From NCBI RefSeq assembly GCF_023277925.1, contig NZ_CP063832.1, positions 5,687,501-5,751,500 of the forward strand: 64,000 nucleotides of DNA. Reading direction: 5' to 3'. This stretch comes from Pseudomonas entomophila. Its GTDB lineage: Bacteria > Pseudomonadota > Gammaproteobacteria > Pseudomonadales > Pseudomonadaceae. The position numbers and the translations under genes are program-made. The notes under the pieces were generated by a model. The model was given only the letters and a program-made list of their open reading frames with translations. It was not told the origin of the DNA and made no database searches. Shown piece by piece: positions 8,119-16,701 of this stretch. How positions within the stretch are numbered: the stretch's first letter is position 1; each line of letters begins with the position of its first letter.

Positions 8119-9570
8119 TCAGCGTTGAACAGCCTGGTCTGCGGCGTTATACCTGAAAGGATAACCCCTCACCTGGCCAAGATCCAAAGCGATGATGGGT
8201 ACCCAGAGATTGGTTCTGTCTTTGTACTTTTGCTGGAACGCCCTGGCATCATTGAGAGAAGTCGTGCTGTTGGTGCGGTAAAAGAAGGCTTCGATAGGCA
8301 ATTGGGTACCGATCTCGCCTGAGCGTTTGGTTGTGGGGGGGAGGGGTTCATCCGGTCGTACCCACATGGCCGCCATCATTTCATTCCAAGGTGCCCTGAC
8401 CCTGTCTCTGATATCGGCCGGTGGATTGTTGCGCACTTGATAGCTTACCGCGAACTGATTGGCGTCTCGGGTGCTAAGGGAACATTGAAATGAGTTGTGG
8501 TTTATGGTTCTGACATGGTTGTACCAGCCTTGAACGGTCGTTGCACCCTGGTCGACGCATGAGCTCGGGTCTGATCCAGGCAAAGCCCTTGTTCTCAAGC
8601 CGCAACCTGCTACGCGGCGTTCTCCAGCGAACGTCCAGCCGTCATAAGCATAAATGCACAAGAAATCGATGGCTCTACCTTGGGCATAGGCCTCTCTTTG
8701 AGGGAAGAAGATGAAGCCAGCATTTCGATAAAAATTGGTAACGTTGGAGTCGAGTCTGAAGTAGGAGAATGAAATCCCTCCTAGGTTTCTCGCAGTTGGG
8801 CTGGGTATCCAAGGATCAAAGTCGCCGTTATCCACTGAACGGATAATAATGCCGTTGCAGTAGTAGGCGGGGTAATCGCTTCTTTGGGCGTAGGTACACC
8901 GGTTTACAGTATTGCGGTAACGCGTGTTAAGTCTGGAGGCGACGTCACCTCCGCTGGTGACCACAACAGAGATTGTCCGGGGCCGTGAAAAGCGAAGCGA
9001 ATTGTTAGCTCGACCGATTGCGACAGTCACATCAGCCGAGCGGCCGATATAGTTTGCCAGTTCGCGCACAGGGATGGTGAGGGCGATCGGACCTGAGCCT
9101 TGCGCTGTTAGTGGTCTAGAGATAAAGGTGGTTTGCCGTGACCCCTGTGGTGCCAGGCTTACAGTTACCGTATCACCACTGCGCAGTCGAGGGTTCCGGT
9201 AGTTGATCGCGGCGAACTGCCCAACCCTGCTGATGTTGACTCGGCTCCCAATGGTGAGGCGCCGTATTTCTGTAAACTCTTGCGTCTCGGCGGCTGTATC
9301 CCCTGAAGGGGGTAGGGGGTTATCGGCTGAAGCGTCCTCGATGATTGCCAATGGAGGGTCTTCTATTTCCAATTCCGGCTCATTCATTTCTGCCTGGCCA
9401 GGGATGGTGAGATCAGTTGCCGTTGGCTCAATGATGACTAACCCGCCTCCATTTTGCGGTGGTTTTGATGGGACCTGCGCGTATCCCGCACAAGGCCATG
9501 CCGAAATCAGAACAAGTAATGCAAGCCACGACACGCGGGTATGCGCGAGGGGAGCGTCGGTGGTAAACAT
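8119..9570 (-). CDS. Secreted hypothetical protein, halovibrin (HvnC)-like C-terminal region
   Basis: This 483-residue protein has a signal peptide (SWLALLVLISAWPCAGYAQ, cleavage near residue 31) and an acidic, low-complexity stretch (about 35-100). A beta-rich region follows (about 105-205), then a C-terminal part (RLNTRYRNTVNRC.., YYCNGIIIRSVD, PWNEMMAAMWV, QLPIEAFFYR, FQQKYKDRT, LWVPIIALDL) that resembles secreted Pseudomonas proteins annotated as halovibrin HvnC, related to Vibrio NAD-glycohydrolase halovibrins. The resemblance is from memory and no enzyme activity should be assumed. Codon use and GC are unlike the neighbours, and it sits beside a long inverted repeat, suggesting acquisition between wspR and prfB. 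Confidence 0.7.
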   Translation of the reverse strand: MFTTDAPLAHTRVSWLALLVLISAWPCAGYAQVPSKPPQNGGGLVIIEPTATDLTIPGQAEMNEPELEIEDPPLAIIEDASADNPLPPSGDTAAETQEFTEIRRLTIGSRVNISRVGQFAAINYRNPRLRSGDTVTVSLAPQGSRQTTFISRPLTAQGSGPIALTIPVRELANYIGRSADVTVAIGRANNSLRFSRPRTISVVVTSGGDVASRLNTRYRNTVNRCTYAQRSDYPAYYCNGIIIRSVDNGDFDPWIPSPTARNLGGISFSYFRLDSNVTNFYRNAGFIFFPQREAYAQGRAIDFLCIYAYDGWTFAGERRVAGCGLRTRALPGSDPSSCVDQGATTVQGWYNHVRTINHNSFQCSLSTRDANQFAVSYQVRNNPPADIRDRVRAPWNEMMAAMWVRPDEPLPPTTKRSGEIGTQLPIEAFFYRTNSTTSLNDARAFQQKYKDRTNLWVPIIALDLGQVRGYPFRYNAADQAVQR

Positions 9571-9766
9571 GTGTGTGTCCTCGTTGTTTAAGGGCTACGC
9601 ACAAGTAAGTCGTAATTGGTAATTTTGCGAAACTGACAGAATTATCAGGTCGGCGCATGACGCGCTGAGTGGAGCGCTGTTTACCGCCCGGCGGGTCTGC
9701 CGCCAGCCCGCAGACTCGGTTATACTCGCGGGCTTTTCACAGAATTCGCACGAGAGCTGCCCGCCC

Positions 9767-10862
9767 ATGGAAATCCAACCGATCCTGAACACCATCAAGG
9801 ACCTCACCGAGCGTTCCCAGTCCATTCGGGGGTATCTTTGACTACGATCACAAACATGATCGTCTGGTCGAAGTAAACCGCGAGCTGGAAGACGCCGCTG
9901 TCTGGAACAAGCCCGAGTACGCCCAGGCCCTGGGCCGCGAACGCGCCATGCTGGCGCAGGTGGTCGAGACCCTCGATAAACTGGCCAACGGCCTGAGCGA
10001 CTGCAAGGACCTGCTCGACATGGCTGTCGAGGAGGGCGATGAAGGGGCTGTCAGCGATGTCGAGACCGAGCTGCAAGGGCTTGAGGAATCCCTCGCCCAG
10101 CTCGAGTTCCGTCGCATGTTCAGCGGCGAGATGGACATGAACAACGCCTATCTCGACATCCAGGCCGGCTCTGGCGGTACAGAAGCCCAGGACTGGGCCA
10201 ACATCCTGCTGCGCATGTACCTGCGCTGGGCCGACAAGCGCGGCTTCGACGCCACCATCATCGAACTCTCCGAAGGTGAAGTCGCCGGCATCAAGGGCGC
10301 CACCGTGCACATCAAGGGTGAGTACGCCTTCGGTTGGCTGCGCACCGAGATCGGCGTGCACCGCCTGGTGCGCAAGAGCCCGTTCGACTCCGGCGCCCGT
10401 CGCCACACCTCGTTCTCGGCGGTGTTCGTCTCGCCCGAGATCGACGACAAGGTCGAGATCGAGATCAACCCGTCCGACCTGCGCATCGACACCTACCGCT
10501 CCTCCGGCGCCGGTGGCCAGCACGTGAACACCACCGACTCGGCGGTACGTATCACCCACGTGCCTACCAACACCGTGGTGGCCTGCCAGAACGAACGCTC
10601 CCAGCACGCCAACAAGGATACCGCCATGAAAATGCTGCGGGCCAAGTTGTACGAGCTGGAAATGCAAAAGCGCAATGCCGCCTCGCAGGCGCTGGAAGAC
10701 AGCAAGTCGGACATCGGCTGGGGTCACCAGATCCGTTCGTACGTCCTTGATGATTCGCGCATCAAGGACCTGCGTACCGGCGTCGAGCGCAGCGACTGCC
10801 AGAAGGTCCTGGACGGCGACCTCGACCAGTATCTCGAAGCGAGCCTCAAGCAGGGGCTGTAA
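9767..10862 (+). CDS. prfB: Peptide chain release factor 2 (programmed +1 frameshift)
   Basis: RF2 recognises UGA and UAA stop codons and hydrolyses peptidyl-tRNA. The first frame, 9767-9838, encodes 24 residues ([20 protein letters not shown]..) and meets UGA at 9839. After a +1 shift at CTT the second frame runs 9840-10862, giving 364 residues, matching the usual length of about 365. The GGQ catalytic motif is in [17 protein letters not shown], and the UGA/UAA recognition motif is of the SPF type ([11 protein letters not shown]). Start ATG 9767 gives the conserved N-terminus. A possible -10 (TATACT, 9721-9726) lies 40 bases upstream. lysS follows 93 bases downstream and is probably cotranscribed. 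Confidence 0.95.
9828..9842 (+). promoter_or_regulatory. RF2 autoregulatory frameshift site
   Basis: The sequence GGGGGTATCTTTGAC contains the conserved elements: an internal Shine-Dalgarno-like GGGGG, the slippery CTT codon and in-frame UGA followed by C (a poor termination context). When RF2 is scarce the ribosome slips +1 and completes RF2. The near-identity to the enterobacterial site supports function. Confidence 0.95.
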
Positions 10863-10955
10863 TCCGCACACCACCGCCACGATACGAGGCCGTCGGCCCG
10901 TATCGCGTGCCCTGCCCGACAGGGGCAACGAACACCTGATGGAAAGAATGACGAC

Positions 10956-12458
10956 ATGAGCGACCTCAAGACCGAAGCGCAAGACCTGCAACAGGAAGAA
11001 AACGCCCTGATCGCCCTGCGCAAGGAAAAACTTGCCGCCGAGCGCGCGAAGGGCAACGCCTTCCCCAACGACTTCCGCCGTGACAGCTACTGCAACGACC
11101 TGCAGAAACAGTACGCGGACAAGACCAAGGAAGAGCTGGAAGCAGCCGCCATCCCGGTCAAGGTCGCCGGTCGCATCATGCTCAACCGTGGCTCGTTCAT
11201 GGTCATCCAGGACATGACCGGCCGCATCCAGGTCTACGTCAACCGCAAGACCCTGTCGGAAGACACCCTCGCGGCGGTCAAGACCTGGGACCTGGGCGAC
11301 ATCATCAGCGCCGAAGGCACCCTGGCCCGCTCCGGCAAGGGCGACCTGTACGTCGAAATGACCAACGTGCGCCTGCTGACCAAGTCGCTGCGCCCGCTGC
11401 CGGACAAGCACCACGGCCTGACCGACACCGAGCAGCGCTACCGCCAGCGCTACGTCGACCTGATGGTCAACGAGGAAACCCGCCACACCTTCCGCGTGCG
11501 TTCGCAGGTGATCTCGCACATCCGCAAGTTCCTCATCGAGCGTGACTTCCTCGAAGTCGAAACCCCGATGCTGCAGACCATCCCGGGTGGTGCCGCGGCC
11601 AAGCCGTTCGAAACCCACCACAACGCCCTGGACATGGCCATGTTCCTGCGCATCGCGCCGGAGCTGTACCTCAAGCGCCTGGTGGTTGGCGGCTTCGAGA
11701 AGGTGTTCGAGATCAACCGCAACTTCCGTAACGAAGGTGTCTCGACGCGTCACAACCCTGAATTCACCATGCTCGAGTTCTACCAGGCCTACGCCGACTA
11801 CCGCGACAACATGGACCTCACCGAGGAACTGTTCCGCGAGCTGGCGCAGCTGGTGCTGGGCAGCACCGACGTACCCTACGGCGACAAGGTGTTCCACTTC
11901 GGCGAGCCATTCGTGCGCCTGTCGGTGTTCGACTCGATCCTCAAGTACAACCCGGAGCTCACCGCCGCCGACCTGCAGGACGTCGACCGTGCCCGCGCGA
12001 TCGCCAAGAAAGCCGGCGCCAAGGTGCTGGGCCACGAAGGGCTGGGCAAGCTGCAGGTGATGATTTTCGAAGAGCTGGTCGAGCACAAGCTGGAGCAGCC
12101 GCACTTCATCACCGAGTACCCGTTCGAAGTCTCGCCACTGGCCCGTCGCAACGACGACAACCCGGCCGTGACCGACCGCTTCGAGCTGTTCATCGGTGGC
12201 CGCGAGATCGCCAACGCCTACTCCGAGCTCAATGACGCCGAAGACCAGGCTGAGCGTTTCCTCGCCCAGGTTGCCGAGAAAGACGCCGGCGACGACGAGG
12301 CCATGCACTACGACGCCGACTTCGTCCGTGCGCTGGAATACGGCATGCCGCCGACTGCCGGTGAGGGCATCGGTATCGACCGTCTGGTGATGCTGCTGAC
12401 CAACTCGCCGTCGATCCGCGACGTGATCCTGTTCCCGCACATGCGTCCACAGGCCTGA
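10956..12458 (+). CDS. lysS: Lysyl-tRNA synthetase, class II
   Basis: Charges tRNA-Lys with lysine using ATP. At 500 residues it matches the usual length. The N-terminal OB-fold anticodon-binding domain (about 55-165: [20 protein letters not shown]) is followed by the class II catalytic core. Motif 1 is near [15 protein letters not shown], motif 2 is [20 protein letters not shown] and motif 3 is [20 protein letters not shown]. Follows prfB by 93 bases in the same direction, a pairing conserved widely in proteobacteria. A strong terminator sits 12 bases after the stop. Confidence 0.97.
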   Translation: MSDLKTEAQDLQQEENALIALRKEKLAAERAKGNAFPNDFRRDSYCNDLQKQYADKTKEELEAAAIPVKVAGRIMLNRGSFMVIQDMTGRIQVYVNRKTLSEDTLAAVKTWDLGDIISAEGTLARSGKGDLYVEMTNVRLLTKSLRPLPDKHHGLTDTEQRYRQRYVDLMVNEETRHTFRVRSQVISHIRKFLIERDFLEVETPMLQTIPGGAAAKPFETHHNALDMAMFLRIAPELYLKRLVVGGFEKVFEINRNFRNEGVSTRHNPEFTMLEFYQAYADYRDNMDLTEELFRELAQLVLGSTDVPYGDKVFHFGEPFVRLSVFDSILKYNPELTAADLQDVDRARAIAKKAGAKVLGHEGLGKLQVMIFEELVEHKLEQPHFITEYPFEVSPLARRNDDNPAVTDRFELFIGGREIANAYSELNDAEDQAERFLAQVAEKDAGDDEAMHYDADFVRALEYGMPPTAGEGIGIDRLVMLLTNSPSIRDVILFPHMRPQA

Positions 12459-12470
12459 GCGATGTGAACA

Positions 12471-12496
12471 AGCCGCCTTTCGAGGCGGCTTTTTCT
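12471..12496 (+). terminator. Intrinsic terminator of lysS
   Basis: AGCCGCC-TTTCGA-GGCGGCT is a perfect 7-bp stem followed directly by TTTTTCTT, 12 bases after the lysS stop codon. It ends the prfB-lysS unit. Confidence 0.92.
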
Positions 12497-12523
12497 TGCC
12501 TGAAGCTTTATGTTGTTTGTACT

Positions 12524-12597
12524 GGCCCTATCGCGGCTGAAGCCGCTCCTACAGGTATCCGCTGTCCTGTAGGAGCGGCTTCAGCCGCGATAGGGCC
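12524..12597. repeat. REP pair (GGCTGAAGCCGCTCC type) in inverted orientation
   Basis: Two perfect 31-base copies in opposite orientation, 12524-12554 and 12567-12597, separated by 12 bases. Each carries the internal palindrome GCGGCTGAAGCCGC. This is the classic head-to-head REP doublet of P. putida-group genomes, lying between the lysS terminator and the TetR gene. Confidence 0.85.
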
Positions 12598-12611
12598 GGC
12601 ACAGGCAGCAG

Positions 12612-13355
12612 ATGACTCGAACTATGAGGTACCGCCCCGTGACACCCGCCATGCCCCACCAAGGCGCCGCCGGCATCGCCACCGCCGTCGCCGAGAGTGT
12701 GCAGTACCAGGGCCGCAAGACCGCCCGCCAAGGCAGCGAGCAACGCCGCCAGCAGATCCTCGACGCCGCCATGCGTATTGTCGTGCGCGATGGCGTGCGT
12801 GGCGTGCGCCACCGCGCGGTGGCCGCCGAGGCAGGCGTGCCGCTGTCGGCCACCACCTACTACTTCAAGGATATCCAGGACCTGCTGGCCGACACCTTCG
12901 CCCAGTACGTCGAGCGCAGCGCGGCCTACATGGCCAAGCTGTGGACCACCACCGAAGGCGTGCTGCGCCAGTTGCTGGCCCAGGGCGACGGCACGCCCGG
13001 GGCCCGGGCGCATCTGGCCGACGAAGTGGCGCGCATGCTGGCCGATTACGTCCTGCGTCAGCTCAACAACCGCCGCGACTTCCTCATGGCCGAACAGGCC
13101 TTCCGCCAGGAGGCGCTGCTGTGCCCACGGCTGGCAGAACTGGTGCAGGCCCACGAGCAGATTCTGCTACATGGCGCGCGGCAGATTCTCCAGGTGGTCG
13201 GCTCGCGCCAGCCCGAGCAGGACGCCCAGATGTTGACGGCGATAATCGAGCAGATGGAATATCAGGGCCTGCTCAAGGCTGCGGATGCGCCGGCCGATGA
13301 GCAGATGCTCGCTATCCTTGTCCGATACCTGCAGATGGTGCTGGCATCGGCCTGA
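12612..13355 (+). CDS. TetR family transcriptional regulator
   Basis: A 247-residue helix-turn-helix regulator. The HTH is at about residues 42-88: RQQILDAAMRIVVRDGVRGV then VAAEAGVPLSATTYYFKDIQ, the standard TetR pattern. The C-terminal ligand domain is all-helical and of usual size. The N-terminus before the HTH is long; ATG codons at 12624 and 12651 would also serve, and no strong ribosome binding site decides. The next gene is a lipoprotein 30 bases downstream, which may be cotranscribed, but no divergent target gene or operator is evident, so ligand and regulon are unknown. Confidence 0.88.
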   Translation: MTRTMRYRPVTPAMPHQGAAGIATAVAESVQYQGRKTARQGSEQRRQQILDAAMRIVVRDGVRGVRHRAVAAEAGVPLSATTYYFKDIQDLLADTFAQYVERSAAYMAKLWTTTEGVLRQLLAQGDGTPGARAHLADEVARMLADYVLRQLNNRRDFLMAEQAFRQEALLCPRLAELVQAHEQILLHGARQILQVVGSRQPEQDAQMLTAIIEQMEYQGLLKAADAPADEQMLAILVRYLQMVLASA

Positions 13356-13384
13356 GCGACGCACGAATTTCCAAGGAGAAGCGG

Positions 13385-13933
13385 ATGAAAGCCTGGCGTG
13401 TGGTGTTGTTGACGGTGTCATTCCTCCTGCTGGGCGGTTGTCTGGTGACCTTCGACGAACCGCTTCCGAGTAACCAGGCTGCGCCCAAGGCCCTGCTTGG
13501 CCAGTGGAGCAGCAAGGATGCCTGGGGCCAGCCGCTGAAGCTGAGCATCAGCCGCGCGGGTGGCAACACCTACAAGGCCGTGGCACGTGCTCAGGGCAAG
13601 CCGCCCGAGGAGTACGCCTTCACCGTGGCCCGTCACGGCAACCGCTGGTACCTGTCGGCGGGCGTGCCCAAGCGCTTGGGTGGCCGCTTCCTGATCGGCG
13701 GTTTCGAGGTGGTCGATGGCAAGCAACTGGTGCTCTACAACCTTGATGTCGAGCAGGTACAGCAGGCGGTGGACAACAAGGAACTGAGCGGGCGCAGCAC
13801 AGAGGTACCGGAGGACAACGGCCCTGGCGTGCTGATCGACAGCCCATCGGAGCGGGTCCTGGCCTATCTGGACGACCCGGCCAACTCCGACCTGTTCGTC
13901 GAAGTGGCACGCTTTGAGCACGTGGCTAAATAG
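13385..13933 (+). CDS. Hypothetical lipoprotein
   Basis: A 182-residue protein with a lipoprotein signal (VVLLTVSFLLLGGC, lipidated Cys19), so anchored in a membrane. The mature part is beta-rich with a GQWSSKDAWGQPLKLSISR opening, and ends in FVEVARFEHVAK. I do not recognise a named domain. The start is fixed by a good ribosome binding site (AAGGAG at 13372-13377). It lies 30 bases after the TetR gene, so the two may form one unit; a REP pair follows the stop. Confidence 0.85.
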   Translation: MKAWRVVLLTVSFLLLGGCLVTFDEPLPSNQAAPKALLGQWSSKDAWGQPLKLSISRAGGNTYKAVARAQGKPPEEYAFTVARHGNRWYLSAGVPKRLGGRFLIGGFEVVDGKQLVLYNLDVEQVQQAVDNKELSGRSTEVPEDNGPGVLIDSPSERVLAYLDDPANSDLFVEVARFEHVAK

Positions 13934-13941
13934 CATGGGCT

Positions 13942-14004
13942 GTTCGCCGACAAACCGGCTTCCATGGCCACTGTTCCGGTTGGAGCCGGCTTGCCGGCGA
14001 ACAA
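13942..14004. repeat. REP pair, inverted
   Basis: GTTCGCCGACAAACCGGCTTCCA (13942-13964) and TTGGAGCCGGCTTGCCGGCGAACAA (13980-14004, no longer shown) face each other across 15 bases. The second unit is the better palindrome. It lies just 42 bases before the next start codon. Confidence 0.75.
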
Positions 14005-14046
14005 GGCCCGACTGATTGCAGGGCAATCCGATTCAAGGAGTCCCCG

Positions 14047-15324
14047 GTGGACGAGTACCAGCAGACCATACGCGCACTGTCCGATCGCATCGTCACCGCG
14101 CAGACCCCCATCCGCGTACTCGACGCGGTGAAATGGGACGACGGCATCCGCCAGGGCTTTCTCAAGGCCAAGGGCAAGGAGCCTCCGGCGGTGGATCGTG
14201 CGTACTACCAGAACCGCCCGTTGTCGTTCGACTCCAGCGCGGTGAAGGCCGAATTCCAGAACATCGAGCGCGACATCACCCGTCAACTCGGCCAGTTCAA
14301 TCCGGTCGGGCAGATCATGCGGCGCATGTGCAAGGAATACCGCATGGTCGTGCGCATGCTCGAAGCGCGCGGTACCGAGGACTTCGGGCTGATCTCCCAG
14401 GAGCTCTACGGCGCCGCCTCCGACGCGTTCCATGCCGGCGACCCGACCCTTGCCGACCTGGGGTTGATGCTCTCGGACTACCTCAACAATATCGACGGCC
14501 GTGGCGACCTGAAGGACGAACCGAAGAACCTCACCGCGAAGGAGGCCGTGGAAATCCTCCAGCGCCGCCTGAACAAGGTGTTCGGCGAGGCGGAGGAAAC
14601 CATCCGCGTGTTCGAGTCAGACGGTATCGTCGCCGATGCCGCGGCCGGCGCCGACTACATCAAGGTGCGCGCCGACGCCATGTTCAATAGCCGTGACGTG
14701 CGTGCGCTCGAAGTGCACGAGGGCCTGGTGCATGTCGGTACGACCCTCAACGGCCTGAACCAGCCGATCTGCACCTTCCTCGCCAAGGGCCCGCCCTCGT
14801 CCACGGTGACCCAGGAAGGCCTGGCCATTCTCATGGAGGTGATCGCCTTTGCCTCCTACCCCAGCCGCCTGCGCAAGCTGACCAACCGCACCCGCGCCAT
14901 TCACATGGTGGAGGAGGGCGCCGACTTCATGCAGGTCTACGAGTTCTTCCGGGGCCAGGGCTTCGAGATGGGGCAGAGCTACAGCAATGCCAGCCGGGTG
15001 TTCCGGGGTTCGGTGCCCAACGGGCTGCCATTCACCAAGGACTTGTCCTACCTCAAGGGCTTCATCATGGTTTACAACTACATTCAGTTGGCTGTGAAGA
15101 AGGGCAAGCTGGAGCAGATCCCTTTGCTGTTCTGCGGCAAGACCACCCTGGAAGACATGCGCACCCTGCGCCAGTTGGTCGAGGAAGGGCTGGTGGAGCC
15201 GCCCAAGTACCTGCCGGAGCAGTTCCGCGACCTCAACGCATTGTCGGCGTGGATGTGCTTCTCCAACTTCCTCAACCACCTGAGCCTGGACCGCATTGAA
15301 GCCGACTACGCGAACATTCTCTGA
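14047..15324 (+). CDS. DUF1704 (tyrosine/flavohemoglobin-associated QEGLA) family protein, putative zinc peptidase
   Basis: A 425-residue protein of the DUF1704 family, often annotated 'flavohemoglobin expression-modulating QEGLA motif protein'. The family motifs are present: HEGLVH (residues 224-229, an HExxxH pattern) and TQEGLA (255-260). The same family includes the eukaryotic MATCAP tubulin carboxypeptidases, where HExxxH plus a downstream Glu bind zinc; a peptidase role here is inference. Start GTG 14047 follows AAGGAG (14034-14039). The next gene begins inside its 3' end (15296), suggesting translational coupling with the hydrolase lipoprotein. Confidence 0.88.
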   Translation: MDEYQQTIRALSDRIVTAQTPIRVLDAVKWDDGIRQGFLKAKGKEPPAVDRAYYQNRPLSFDSSAVKAEFQNIERDITRQLGQFNPVGQIMRRMCKEYRMVVRMLEARGTEDFGLISQELYGAASDAFHAGDPTLADLGLMLSDYLNNIDGRGDLKDEPKNLTAKEAVEILQRRLNKVFGEAEETIRVFESDGIVADAAAGADYIKVRADAMFNSRDVRALEVHEGLVHVGTTLNGLNQPICTFLAKGPPSSTVTQEGLAILMEVIAFASYPSRLRKLTNRTRAIHMVEEGADFMQVYEFFRGQGFEMGQSYSNASRVFRGSVPNGLPFTKDLSYLKGFIMVYNYIQLAVKKGKLEQIPLLFCGKTTLEDMRTLRQLVEEGLVEPPKYLPEQFRDLNALSAWMCFSNFLNHLSLDRIEADYANIL

Positions 15325-16219
15325 CGCCTGCCGTCACCTCGCTGTCGGCCTCGGGCTGCTGCTGTTGGGCAGCTGCAGCAGCTTGCTGTTCTACCCCGAG
15401 CCCGGGCAGCCGTTCACCCCGGAAAAGGCCCGCCTCCAATACCAGGACCTGACGATTGCCGCCGCGGATGGCACGCGCCTGCACGCCTGGTGGTTGCCGG
15501 CGAAGGAGGGTGTCGAGGTCAAGGGCACCGTGCTGCACCTGCATGGAAATGGCGGCAATCTCGCCATGCACCTCGGAGGTAGCTATTGGCTGCCGCAGGA
15601 AGGGTATCAAGTGCTGATGCTCGATTACCGTGGTTATGGGCTGTCCCAGGGCAAGGCAACCCTTCCGGCGGTATATGGCGATATCGAGGCGGCGCTGGCG
15701 TGGCTCGACAAGGCACCGCAGGTGCAGGGCAAGCCCCTGGTGCTGCTGGGCCAGAGCCTGGGTGGCGCCATGGCCATCCACTACCTGGCGCAGCACCCCG
15801 AGCAGCGCCGGCACTTCAGCGCCCTGGTGTTCGATGGCGTACCCGCCAGTTACCGCGCGGTGGGGCGTTATGCCCTCAGTACTTCGTGGATGACCTGGCC
15901 GTTGCAGGTGCCGCTGTCCTGGCTGGTGCCCGACGGTGACAGCGCGATCAATTCGATCGAGCGCCTGGACAGCCCGCCAAAGCTGTTTTTCCACAGCATC
16001 GATGATCACCTCGTTCCGCTTGAGAACGGCCTGCGCCTGTATCGGCATGCACCACCGCCTCGGGTGTTGCAGTTGACCCGCGGCGATCATGTGCAGACTT
16101 TCGCCGACCCGACCTGGCGCCAGGTGATGCTGCGCTTCCTGGATGACCCCACGCATTTCAACGGCCTGCGCCGCCTGGCCGAAGTCCCCAATTACCCTGA
16201 CGAGAAGAACGCGCAATGA
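15296..16219 (+). CDS. Alpha/beta hydrolase, lipoprotein
   Basis: A 307-residue serine hydrolase with a lipoprotein signal (LGLLLLGSC, lipidated Cys27), so probably envelope-anchored. Catalytic elements: HGNGGN oxyanion loop, GQSLGGAMA nucleophile elbow, DDHLVP acidic region and RGDHVQTF histidine, typical of the BEM46/YqkD-like group (COG1073). Substrate unknown. The start is TTG 15296 within the last 29 bases of the upstream DUF1704 gene, giving the intact signal peptide; no later start would keep it. The stop overlaps the next gene by 4 bases. Confidence 0.88.
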   Translation: MKPTTRTFSDACRHLAVGLGLLLLGSCSSLLFYPEPGQPFTPEKARLQYQDLTIAAADGTRLHAWWLPAKEGVEVKGTVLHLHGNGGNLAMHLGGSYWLPQEGYQVLMLDYRGYGLSQGKATLPAVYGDIEAALAWLDKAPQVQGKPLVLLGQSLGGAMAIHYLAQHPEQRRHFSALVFDGVPASYRAVGRYALSTSWMTWPLQVPLSWLVPDGDSAINSIERLDSPPKLFFHSIDDHLVPLENGLRLYRHAPPPRVLQLTRGDHVQTFADPTWRQVMLRFLDDPTHFNGLRRLAEVPNYPDEKNAQ

Positions 16220-16542
16220 GTGAAGAACGCAACGCCATCCCGCTGATCCTGACCGGTATCGGCAGCATCATCGTGACGGTGGGGACCCTCTGGTACTACG
16301 GCTACCTGCATTTCGCCAAGCCACAGGACGCCCTGTTGCTGCAAGACTTCACCATGCTCAAGACCATCCCCGGCGAAGACTACAAGGTGTCGCTGGACCC
16401 GGCGGCGCAGGTAGCGCAATGCGTGGAGGGTGTGCTGGTGCTGTTCGACACCCAGCAGAAGGGGCTGACCGGCGTGCTGGTGGACAACCGCAAACGCGCG
16501 GTGCGCTGCATGGGGCAGGAGACGCCGCAGCGGGTGCAGTGA
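16216..16542 (+). CDS. Small membrane-anchored hypothetical protein
   Basis: A 108-residue protein with one N-terminal transmembrane helix (IPLILTGIGSIIVTVGTLWYY) and a soluble domain (about 45-105) with two cysteines. No family recognised. It overlaps the hydrolase gene by 4 bases and so forms the last gene of a three-gene unit (DUF1704, lipoprotein hydrolase, this protein), which suggests a shared envelope role. Confidence 0.8.
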   Translation: MSEERNAIPLILTGIGSIIVTVGTLWYYGYLHFAKPQDALLLQDFTMLKTIPGEDYKVSLDPAAQVAQCVEGVLVLFDTQQKGLTGVLVDNRKRAVRCMGQETPQRVQ

Positions 16543-16576
16543 ATCGGGCGTGTGGTCGCAGAGATGTAACGGTTGC

Positions 16577-16628
16577 GAGATCGAGCGCCGCCTGCGCGGC
16601 GCATCGCGGATGAATCCGCTCCTGCAAC
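16577..16628. repeat. REP-type palindrome (GAGCGCCGC..GCGGCGC type)
   Basis: A second REP family: GATCGAGCGCCGCCTGCG followed by GCGGCGCATCGCGGATGA and ATCCGCTCCTGC. The reverse complement of nearly the same sequence is at 26832-26880, and degenerate relatives are at 26738-26762 and 54822-54868. Confidence 0.7.
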
Positions 16629-16660
16629 CTATCGTCGAGTTTGCTGCCCGGCATGAAAAA

Positions 16661-16681
16661 CCCCGCCATCAAGGCGGGGTT
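16661..16681. terminator. Bidirectional intrinsic terminator
   Basis: ACCCCGCC-ATCAA-GGCGGGGT, a perfect 8-bp stem with AAAA before and TTTCT after. It lies between the converging 108-residue gene and the OmpA-domain gene and can serve both strands. Confidence 0.85.
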
Positions 16682-16701
16682 TCTCGTTCAGGTACCAGCG
16701 A

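Noticed and set aside
10878..10903. Hairpin CGATACG..CGTATCG between prfB and lysS as a terminator
   Set aside because: No T-run follows and the genes are a conserved pair; it may be a structural element, but termination is not supported.
9804..12440. 878-codon open frame on the minus strand opposite prfB and lysS
   Set aside because: It is the antisense shadow of two well-conserved genes in GC-rich DNA; its His/Val/Gly-rich translation matches no family and it has no ribosome binding site.
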